From NCBI GenBank assembly GCA_050011155.1, contig JBEKJP010000058.1, forward strand, positions 1-64,000: a stretch of DNA of 64,000 nucleotides. Reading direction: 5' to 3'. Positions 54,418 to 64,000 of this stretch are shown here, piece by piece (positions within the stretch are counted from its first letter, which is position 1; each line of letters begins with the position of its first letter). The position numbers were made by a program, and so were the translations under genes. Below the pieces are notes generated by a model that saw only the letters and a program-made list of their open reading frames with translations, did not search any database and was not told the DNA's origin. This DNA is from Palsa-504 sp050011155. Lineage in GTDB: Bacteria; Actinomycetota; Actinomycetes; Streptosporangiales; Streptosporangiaceae.

Positions 54418-54986
54418 CCGATCCCGGGCTGGTGTTCCGGCTGCTCAGCGGCCCGGAGGTGGGCGAGCAGGCGGGCGAGCACGCGGACGACTTCGCCGGG
54501 CTGCACGCCGAGGTCTACGCCGACCCGCCGTACCGGCGGTCCGATGACGCCGGGGTGTACCCGGGCCGGTTCCGGGTCCAGCGCCGCCAGCCCGGGTTCG
54601 TCCTGGCCGAGGCCAGGACCGGCGGCTACCTGGTCGGCTACGCGGCCGGGATGCCGCTGCGGCCGTCCACCTCGTGGTGGCGGGAGCTGACCACCCCGCT
54701 GCCGGCCGGGGTCACCGAGGAGCACGCGGGCCGGACCTTCGCCCTGGTCGACCTGCTGGTCCGCGCGTCCTGGCGGCGCCAGGGCATCGGCGCCGAGCTG
54801 CACTACCTCATCCTGGGCGGCCGGCCGGAGGAGCGAGCCACGCTCACCGTCCTGCCCACCGCCACCCCGGCCCAGAACGCGTTCCGTACCTGGGGCTGGC
54901 GCCGGGTCGGCCGGGCCCGGTCCGAGGCCGATCCGGACGGCCCGGTGGCGGACGTGCTGGTCACCGCGCTGCCCGTGAAACCGTGA
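54414..54986 (+). CDS. GNAT-family N-acetyltransferase
   Basis: 190 residues, GTG overlapping the sigma-factor stop (GTGA), so coupled to it. Acetyl-CoA-binding core VDLLVRASWRRQGIGAELH (the R/Q-x-x-G-x-G/A motif) and late GNAT elements ATPAQNAFRTWGWRRVG. Substrate unknown. Confidence 0.88.
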   Translation: MTDPGLVFRLLSGPEVGEQAGEHADDFAGLHAEVYADPPYRRSDDAGVYPGRFRVQRRQPGFVLAEARTGGYLVGYAAGMPLRPSTSWWRELTTPLPAGVTEEHAGRTFALVDLLVRASWRRQGIGAELHYLILGGRPEERATLTVLPTATPAQNAFRTWGWRRVGRARSEADPDGPVADVLVTALPVKP

Positions 54987-54998
54987 CGGAGCCCGGGG

Positions 54999-55475
54999 TC
55001 ACGCCGGGTCGCGCAGCTGGCCGAGGATGCGGGTCAGGTCGGCGCGGTCGGCCGGGCTGAGGCGACTGAAGAGCCGCTCGGCGTCGTTGCCGCGGGCGGC
55101 GCGGATCGCGTTCATGACGTCGGCGCCGTGCTCGGTCAGCTCGACCAGGGTGGCGCGCCGGTCACCGGGGTCGGCCCGCCGCCGGACTAGGTCACGGGAC
55201 TCCAGGGCGTCCACCACCTCGGTGGCCGAGCGGGGCGCGATGTGCAGGCGGCCGGAGAGGTCCGAGAGCCGCATGACCCCGTGGTGCCCGAGCGCGCGCA
55301 GGGCGCGCAGGTGCGCGGGGGTGATATCCCAGGGCGCCAGCGTCTCCTGCGACGCCCCGCGGAGCTGGCGGGCCACCGCCCAGAAGATCTCGGACAGCGC
55401 CTCACCCCCGGCCGGGTCACGGTCGGAGTCGGCATCCGGGCCGCTGTCCGGGCCGGACTTGATCTCCTGGGTCAT
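54999..55475 (-). CDS. MarR-family transcriptional regulator
   Basis: 158 residues. Winged helix: DITPAHLRALRALGHHGVMR, LSDLSGRLHIAPRSATEVVDALESRDLV, and the wing DPGDRRATLVELTEHG. The Asp/Arg pair of the wing is present. Divergent from an ABC exporter gene over a 106-bp gap with two overlapping palindromes, its probable operator and target. Confidence 0.9.
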   Translation of the reverse strand: MTQEIKSGPDSGPDADSDRDPAGGEALSEIFWAVARQLRGASQETLAPWDITPAHLRALRALGHHGVMRLSDLSGRLHIAPRSATEVVDALESRDLVRRRADPGDRRATLVELTEHGADVMNAIRAARGNDAERLFSRLSPADRADLTRILGQLRDPA

Positions 55476-55506
55476 GGGAATAGCGTACCAGCTTTTATTG
55501 CTGTAG

Positions 55507-55527
55507 CCTCATAGTGAGGTAACCTCA
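55507..55527. promoter_or_regulatory. Overlapping palindromes, candidate MarR operator for the ABC exporter
   Basis: CCTCA-TAG-TGAGG (55507-55519) and TGAGGT-A-ACCTCA (55515-55527) share the TGAGG arm. A third CCTC arm lies at about 55543. Position between the divergent starts of the MarR gene and the ABC transporter gene fits control of both. Confidence 0.55.
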
Positions 55528-55581
55528 GCATTGTAGTCGAGTGACCTCCTAACCCCAGACTCATCGAACGGAGACAGCCTC

Positions 55582-57390
55582 TTGGCAACCCCCCCAACGA
55601 ACCGAGATACCCCGAGCCGTCGTCACGGTCCGAGGACCGTCACCGCCGCGGAAAAGGCGCAGGCCCGCGAGGTATCGCTGCGCCGCATCGGGCGCCTCTT
55701 CACCCCGTACAAGTTCCAGCTGACCATCGTCACCGCCATCATCGTGGCCTCGTCCCTGGTCGGGCTGGCCTCGCCGTTCCTGCTCCGCGCGGTCATCGAC
55801 AAGGCCCTGCCGGAACGGAACCTGCAGCTGCTGGCCTGGCTGGTGATCGGCATGGTCGCGGTCGCCGCCGTCAGCTCAGGGCTTGGCGTCATCCAGACCT
55901 GGATCTCCACCAAGGTGGGCCAGCACGTCATGCACGGCCTGCGGACCAGCGTCTTCACCCACCTGCAGCGGCAGTCGATCGCCTTCTTCACCCGGACCCG
56001 CACCGGCGAGGTGCAGTCCCGCATCCAGAACGACATCGGCGGCATGGAAGCGGTCGTGACCTCCACCGCCACCTCGATAGCCTCGAACCTCACCACCGCC
56101 GTCGGCACCAGCGTCGCCATGGTCGCCCTGTCCTGGCGGCTGTCCCTCATCTCGCTGGTGGTCATGCCGCCCGCCGTCTACCTGACCCGCAAGGTCGCCA
56201 AGATGCGCCGCGCCATCACCAGCCAGCAGCAGCGCGAGCTGGCCGACCTCAACGTCACGATCGAGGAAGGCCTGTCGATCAACGGCATCCAGCTGGCCAA
56301 GACGATGGGCACCGGCCCGGCCCTGATCCGGCGGTTCAGTGACTCCTCGGCCCGCCTGATCGACCTGGAGCTCCGCTCCCAGCTCGCCGGGCGCTGGCGG
56401 ATGGCCTCGCTGAGCATCATCTTCGCCACGATCCCGGCCGTCATCTACCTCGCGGCCGGCCTGCCGGCCACCGCCGGCGCGATCAGCATCGGCACCCTGA
56501 TCGCGTTCACCACCTTGCAGAACGGCCTGTTCCGGCCCATCACCGGGCTGCTCGGCACCAGCGTCTCGGTGATCAGCTCGCTGGCCCTGTTCGCCCGGAT
56601 CTTCGAGTACCTCGACCTGCCGGTTGAGATCGACGAGCCGGCCCGCCCGGTGAGCGTCGACCCGGCCAAGATCACCGGCCACGTCCGCTTCGACGGCGTC
56701 GGCTTCACCTACCCGGGGGCCGACCGCCAGGCTCTGTCCGGCATCGACCTGGACGTCCCGGCCGGGACCACGCTGGCCCTGGTCGGCGAGACCGGCTCGG
56801 GCAAGACCACCTTCGGCTCCCTGGTCGCCCGGCTCTACGACCCGACCGCCGGCGCGGTCCGGATCGACGGCATCGACCTGCGCGACATGCGCCTGGCCGA
56901 CCTGGCCGCCATCGTCGGCGTGGTCAGCCAGGAAACGTACCTGCTGCACACCACCGTGCGCGAGAACCTGCGCTACGCCAAGCCGGACGCCACCGACGCC
57001 CAGATCGAGCAGGCCGCCAAGGCGGCCCAGATCCACGACCTGATCGCCAGCCTGCCGGACGGCTACGACACCATGGTGGGTTCGCGCGGGCACCGCTTCT
57101 CCGGCGGCGAGAAGCAGCGCATCGCCATCGCCAGGACCCTGCTGCGCGACCCGCGCGTGCTGGTCCTCGACGAGGCCACCAGCGCCCTGGACACCGAGAC
57201 CGAGCGGGCCGTGCAGCAGGCGTTCGACGTCCTGGCCCGGGGCCGCACCACCATCACGATCGCCCACCGGCTGTCCACCGTGCGGGACGCCGACCAGATC
57301 GTGGTGCTTGACCACGGCCGCATCCTGGAAGCCGGCACCCACGACAGCCTGCTGGCAGGCCAGGGCCGCTACGCCACCCTGGCCGCGTAA
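55582..57390 (+). CDS. ABC exporter, fused membrane and ATPase domains
   Basis: 602 residues, TTG start with GGAG about 9 nt upstream. Six-TM exporter domain (about 45-340) then an NBD: Walker A LVGETGSGKTTFGSL, Q-loop VVSQETYLLH, signature FSGGEKQRIAIARTLL, Walker B RVLVLDEATSAL, switch His IAHRLSTVRDAD. Half-transporter of the MsbA/LmrA type that works as a homodimer (or with an unseen partner). Regulation by the divergent MarR protein suggests drug or toxic-metabolite export. Confidence 0.94.
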   Translation: MATPPTNRDTPSRRHGPRTVTAAEKAQAREVSLRRIGRLFTPYKFQLTIVTAIIVASSLVGLASPFLLRAVIDKALPERNLQLLAWLVIGMVAVAAVSSGLGVIQTWISTKVGQHVMHGLRTSVFTHLQRQSIAFFTRTRTGEVQSRIQNDIGGMEAVVTSTATSIASNLTTAVGTSVAMVALSWRLSLISLVVMPPAVYLTRKVAKMRRAITSQQQRELADLNVTIEEGLSINGIQLAKTMGTGPALIRRFSDSSARLIDLELRSQLAGRWRMASLSIIFATIPAVIYLAAGLPATAGAISIGTLIAFTTLQNGLFRPITGLLGTSVSVISSLALFARIFEYLDLPVEIDEPARPVSVDPAKITGHVRFDGVGFTYPGADRQALSGIDLDVPAGTTLALVGETGSGKTTFGSLVARLYDPTAGAVRIDGIDLRDMRLADLAAIVGVVSQETYLLHTTVRENLRYAKPDATDAQIEQAAKAAQIHDLIASLPDGYDTMVGSRGHRFSGGEKQRIAIARTLLRDPRVLVLDEATSALDTETERAVQQAFDVLARGRTTITIAHRLSTVRDADQIVVLDHGRILEAGTHDSLLAGQGRYATLAA

Positions 57391-57465
57391 CGCCCGCTGA
57401 CGAGCGCTGCCGCCGGGGGTGGCCGCCGGGGGTGGCCGGCCCGGCCCGCACCCGCAGTCGGCGAT

Positions 57466-57494
57466 AGGTGCACCGGTGTGCCATCGGTGCACCT
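57466..57494. terminator. Hairpin 1 between convergent genes
   Basis: AGGTGCACCG, 9 nt, CGGTGCACCT: perfect 10-bp arms in the gap between the ABC exporter end and the convergent dehydrogenase gene. No T-run, as is common for actinobacterial bidirectional stem-loops. Confidence 0.6.
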
Positions 57495-57495
57495 C

Positions 57496-57526
57496 TAGCA
57501 GCACCTATGTGCCATCGGTGCTGCTA
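57496..57526. terminator. Hairpin 2, related in sequence to hairpin 1
   Basis: TAGCAGCACC, 11 nt, GGTGCTGCTA: perfect 10-bp arms, one base after hairpin 1. Both loops and right arms share GTGCCATCGGTGC as a 31-bp-spaced direct repeat. Tandem terminators or a small repeated element. The rest of the gap holds two copies of gccgccgggggtg. Confidence 0.6.
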
Positions 57527-57619
57527 GCCGACCCCGGCGGGGGCCGGGTCCGGGCCCGCGGGGCCCGGGCGCACCACGGGCATCACCGGTCTCGTGACCT
57601 GGGCACACCGCGAACCTGC

Positions 57620-58549
<930 letters not shown>

Positions 58550-58641
58550 GAGGTCAGCCTCCTCCTCGATCGGTTTTGTCGGTACCAGCATCCATGATGG
58601 TCCCCGCACGGGTCCTGGCACCCCGACGGAAAGGCCGGTCG

Positions 58642-59345
58642 ATGACGACAGCTAGCGCCCCAATCCCTGCCGAGGGCGAGCTCCAGCTCGGCACGGTGCG
58701 GCTGCCCGCCGGGCGGATTCTCCGGACCGAAGGCGACACGGACGAGCCGGTGGCCTGGATAACCGAGACGGCGGTGCCAGAGCCAGGGCCGGTGTGGTCC
58801 GCGCTGTCCGCGCTGCACGCCCAGACCGGCCTGGAGCCGATCCTGGCACCAGCCGGCGATGGTGACCATCTTGAAGTCATGTGCCGCGATCCGGCCGAAG
58901 CGGGAGACGTGGACCGGGCCGACGCGGCGGCCGTGCTCGAGTATCTCTGGACGGGCAGCATGCCCGAACCCCGGCAGACCGGCCCGGAGTGCAGGAGTTT
59001 CCGGCTTCCCGTATCGCCCTGGTCCCTGCGGGCCGTCCCGCGGATGTCCTGCCGGTGCTCGGCTGGTGCCCAGGAGACTGGGACGGCGCCCTTAACATAC
59101 CCATTCCGGTCGGGTTCGCGGCCGTGCTGCGCTCCTGGGAGGAGCGTTTCGGCGCCCGGCTGTTCGCCCTGTCACACGATCAGGCCTGGCTCCTCGTCGA
59201 GCGCCCGCCACCCGATCCGGACGCCGCGCTGCCGGTAGCCGCGGAGCACTTCGTGTTCTGCGACGAGCCGGCCGGCCGGCAGTCGGTGCGGGCCACCGCC
59301 GCAAAGATCGCCGGCGCCCCCATCTGGTACTTCTGGTGGGATTGA
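58642..59345 (+). pseudogene. DUF4253-domain gene with a frameshift
   Basis: From ATG at 58642 (GGAAAGG upstream) the frame reads well to about 58985 (SAPIPAEGELQLGTVRLP ... AAAVLEYLWTGSMPEPRQTG). The family core then continues in another frame (EFPASRIALVPAGRPADVLP VLGW ... VLRSWEERFGARLFALSHDQ ... AAEHFVFCD ... WYFWWD) to the stop at 59345. One base appears lost near 58970-58995. The C-terminal part is clearly DUF4253, a family of unknown role. True decay or a sequencing error cannot be told apart here. Confidence 0.72.
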
Positions 59346-59416
59346 CAGCGCAGCTGGGCTTGGCTTTCGCGGACTTTATCCGGACGATTTTCAAGATCAA
59401 ATTCTCAGCAATTTAC

Positions 59417-59438
59417 CATGTCGCAACTTGGCGACATG
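59417..59438. promoter_or_regulatory. Inverted repeat in the leader of the first secreted twin
   Basis: CATGTCGC, 6 nt, GCGACATG: perfect 8-bp arms about 100 bp upstream of the 59539 start. It lies within a stretch absent from the otherwise similar leader of the second twin. Operator or RNA hairpin. Confidence 0.45.
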
Positions 59439-59538
59439 CATAGCAACACGGATATGTCCCTCAATACGATGCTCTAGCCACGCGGCGGGATCGGTCAGAG
59501 GGCCTGGCCGGGCGCCGCAGAAACAGGGGACCACGAAA

Positions 59539-60252
59539 ATGTCTTTGCGCACTAAGGTCATCGCTTCCATTGCCGTCGCTACCTCGGCTTTCCTGATTGC
59601 CCCGGCTGCGCAGGCGGCTAGCAAACCCGTCCAGGTGAACGGGGCCAAGCTCCTGTCCGCGCTGCTGCCGGCCTCGACGTTCGGGCCCGATTGGCAGCTG
59701 GAGCTCAAGCTCTGGTCGAGGGGGATCTGGCATCTCAAGGCCACCGACCACGTCACCACCATGAGCTGCGCGAAGCTGGAACTCAGCACCGTCCTGCTGC
59801 ACGTGGGCGAGAGCGGCGTCGCGACGTCGTGGAACGACAACACGGATTGGGTGTCCTCTTTCCCCAACGTCGAGCTGACCTGGTACCAGACCGTTTACCA
59901 GTTCCCCGGCACCAAGGCGGCCAGCACGTTCTACAGCCAGACCAAGGCCAGGTACGCCGCGTGCAATGACTTCAAGCTGAACGCCCTGCCCGGCGACCCG
60001 GTGCCCGGCGGCGGCGTCGAGGAAATCGTCAACCAGACCATGACGCACAACAAGGTCGGCTCGTACCAGGCGTTCCAGACCGGCCAGCTGGACAGCTTTT
60101 CCGACGACCCCGGCTTCGCCCTTGACCTGAACACGACCGCCGTCCTCGCGGGCACGAACGTGTACTTCGTCGAGAACTTCAGCGGGACGAACGACCCAGT
60201 ATCCGACAGCATGATGACCAAGCTGATCAACCGGGTCAAGAAGCTCCGTTAA
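59539..60252 (+). CDS. Secreted protein resembling the PknH extracellular sensor domain (twin 1)
   Basis: 237 residues from ATG at 59539 (AGGGGA 8 nt upstream). Sec signal peptide MSLRTKVIASIAVATSAFLI ending APAAQA-A. The mature part follows the PknH-sensor pattern: LLSALLPASTFG near the start, MSCAKLE, VYQFPGTKAASTFYSQTKARYAACNDF, VGSYQAFQTGQ, and a helical end MMTKLINRVKKLR. It has paired cysteines (MSC and AAC) as in that fold. A free-standing secreted sensor-like domain; ligand unknown. Paralogue directly downstream. Confidence 0.78.
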   Translation: MSLRTKVIASIAVATSAFLIAPAAQAASKPVQVNGAKLLSALLPASTFGPDWQLELKLWSRGIWHLKATDHVTTMSCAKLELSTVLLHVGESGVATSWNDNTDWVSSFPNVELTWYQTVYQFPGTKAASTFYSQTKARYAACNDFKLNALPGDPVPGGGVEEIVNQTMTHNKVGSYQAFQTGQLDSFSDDPGFALDLNTTAVLAGTNVYFVENFSGTNDPVSDSMMTKLINRVKKLR

Positions 60253-60266
60253 TCGCAGAACTCCTT

Positions 60267-60310
60267 CTGGCCAGGGTGGCACGCAGGGTCTGCCCTGGCC
60301 AGTCGGCTTT
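60267..60310 (+). terminator. Terminator-like hairpin between the secreted twins
   Basis: CTGGCCAGGG, 16 nt, CCCTGGCCAG: perfect 10-bp arms (60267-60276 and 60293-60302) just after the twin 1 stop, followed by TCGGCTTTT. This resembles an intrinsic terminator, so the two twins are likely separate transcripts. Confidence 0.7.
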
Positions 60311-60352
60311 TCACGATCAAATTCTCGGAGATTAAGAAAACAGGGGACCATC

Positions 60353-61081
60353 ATGTCTTTCCGCGCCAGGCTTATTGCCACGGCTGCCCTCGCCACCTCG
60401 GCCTTCCTGCTCGTCCCGGCCGCCGCACAGGCCGCGCCGGACACGCAGGCGGCCACGCATCCGGTCCAGATCACCGGGGCCGAGCTGAAGACCGCTCTGC
60501 TGCCCGCCTCGACGTTCGGGTCCGGCTTCAAGGCCTTCGGGGCCACCAACTCGGGCAAGTCGCTCTGGCCAACGAAGGCGGTCAAGCACCCGTCCGCCAT
60601 GAGCTGCATAAACTTCGAGAACGCCGGCGCTGTTCGCTACGGGGAAACCGCGGTCGCGGTCGCGGTGGCGGAGAACAACAGCGCCATCACCGGCACCAAC
60701 CTCGACAGCCTTAACCTGCTCTACGACCAGTCCGTGTACCAGTTCGCCAGCACCAAGGCGGCGGCTGCCTTCTACAACCAGGCGCACGCGAAGTACGCCT
60801 CGTGCAAGTCGTTCATCGACAAGGCCTCGGGTGACCCCAACGGCGCCTCGACCATCACGCTGAAGTCCATCGCCAAGACCAAGGTGGGCACTGATCAGGC
60901 GTTCCAGCTCACCCAGATCGATCACGAACCCGGGCTCGGCGGCATCTCACTGAAGCTGAACACGCTGGTCACGGTGAAGGGCGCGGACGTCTTCATCTTC
61001 GTCAACGGCGGCACCGCGAACCGCCCGGTACCGGCCAAGACCATGCTGAAGCTGATCAGCCGGGTGGCGGCGCTCCGCTAG
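60353..61081 (+). CDS. Secreted protein resembling the PknH extracellular sensor domain (twin 2)
   Basis: 242 residues. Signal peptide MSFRARLIATAALATSAFLL with an AAAQAAP cleavage region. The mature domain matches twin 1 throughout (ELKTALLPASTFGSGF, AMSCINFE, VYQFASTKAAAAFYNQAHAK, KVGTDQAFQLTQ, GADVFIFVNGG, MLKLISRVAALR). It keeps both cysteines. The 5' leader shares gatcaaattctc and aacaggggacca with twin 1, showing a tandem duplication including control sequence. Confidence 0.8.
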   Translation: MSFRARLIATAALATSAFLLVPAAAQAAPDTQAATHPVQITGAELKTALLPASTFGSGFKAFGATNSGKSLWPTKAVKHPSAMSCINFENAGAVRYGETAVAVAVAENNSAITGTNLDSLNLLYDQSVYQFASTKAAAAFYNQAHAKYASCKSFIDKASGDPNGASTITLKSIAKTKVGTDQAFQLTQIDHEPGLGGISLKLNTLVTVKGADVFIFVNGGTANRPVPAKTMLKLISRVAALR

Positions 61082-61109
61082 CCGACGAAGCCTCCGCGGG
61101 AGCAAGCTC

Positions 61110-61436
61110 CGCAGCACGAGCTCGCCCACCTCGCCGGGGGCCACGTCGGCCCCGTCGGGGGTGACGATGCGGGCCTCGGTGTTGGGGATGGCGTACCGCC
61201 CGCTGGCGTCCGGCCGGGTCCGCACGTCGTCAGGACCGGAGTAGATGCCGCCGGGGCCGGCCTCGGTCTGGCCGCACAGCTGGTAGAGCTCGACGCCGGG
61301 AGAAGTCGCGGCTGGTGAAGTCCGGCAGCCGCAGCATGAACTGGAACATGGTCGGCACGCCGAAGAACACCGAGATGCGCTCGCGCTCGATCAGCGCCGC
61401 CGCCGTCCGCTCCAGCGGATCCGGTCCTGGCATGGC
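61110..61436 (-). pseudogene. Acyl-CoA synthetase (AMP-binding) fragment
   Basis: Two pieces in different frames: DPLERTAAALIERERISVFF GVPTMFQFMLRLPDFTSRDFS, then directly GVELYQLCGQTEAGPGGIYS, RYAIPNTEARIVTPDGADVA and PGEVGELVLR. The linking segment with the Gly/Ala-rich loop is deleted. Both the N-terminal half and the C-terminal domain are absent. Only about 110 of roughly 500 residues remain, so this is a remnant. Confidence 0.8.
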
Positions 61437-61463
61437 ACGAGTCATGGCAGGATCGGATCCGCG

Positions 61464-64000
<2,537 letters not shown>

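Noticed and set aside
57466..57526. Repeated stem-loops as a CRISPR or tRNA-like element
   Set aside because: Only two units, no spacer pattern, no cloverleaf; stem-loop/terminator reading is simpler.

Overview
The window is a 64 kb piece of chromosome from a very high-GC actinomycete. Evidence for this: strong G/C third-position bias, many GTG starts, ATGA/GTGA start-stop overlaps, an F420-type oxidoreductase family, polyphosphate glucokinase, the bifunctional HisA/TrpF enzyme PriA, and a PknG-GlnH-GlnX block. The overall order suggests a Streptosporangiales-like organism, but that placement is an inference. I see no rRNA, tRNA, CRISPR array, prophage or complete insertion sequence, and no gene-free stretch longer than about 300 bases.

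Left part (1-10405, all minus strand): glutamate synthase gltB-gltD is followed by a zinc-ribbon/FHA protein, a GlnX-like membrane sensor, a GlnH-like binding protein and the 5' end of the kinase pknG. In mycobacteria PknG senses amino acids through GlnH/GlnX and controls glutamate metabolism, including GOGAT, through the FHA protein GarA. Here the signalling set sits next to its presumed metabolic target.

Middle-left (10480-23511): a minus-strand amino-acid region holds a catalytically degenerate lgt-like gene, trpA-trpB-trpC, an atypical response regulator, the Trp-associated membrane protein, hisI, hisF-priA-hisH-hisB-hisC-hisD and a small membrane protein. It is interrupted by a plus-strand metal-binding protein and ppgK. 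trpE is absent from its usual place next to hisI.

Centre (23601-34125): two related hypothetical proteins, dnaE1, a frameshifted DUF222/HNH gene, an autoregulated-looking PadR-LhgO unit, and a three-gene exported module (anchored exported protein, DUF6529 membrane protein, Tat-lipoprotein Rieske protein).

Right half (34130-64000): small regulator-target units (MarR/siderophore-interacting protein, HxlR/SDR, MarR/ABC exporter, ECF41-like sigma factor/NAD(P)-binding protein), each with inverted repeats or promoter-like sequences in the divergent gap. Also here are an orphan second GlnX-like protein, a stand-alone BM3-type diflavin reductase, DUF4132, a SulP transporter, a ThDP/F420/FAD enzyme cassette, a D-2-hydroxyacid dehydrogenase, twin secreted PknH-sensor-like proteins and a PHP-UvrD helicase fusion running off the right edge. 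Several decayed genes lie here too: an asparaginase remnant, a small frameshifted ORF, a frameshifted DUF4253 gene and an acyl-CoA synthetase remnant.
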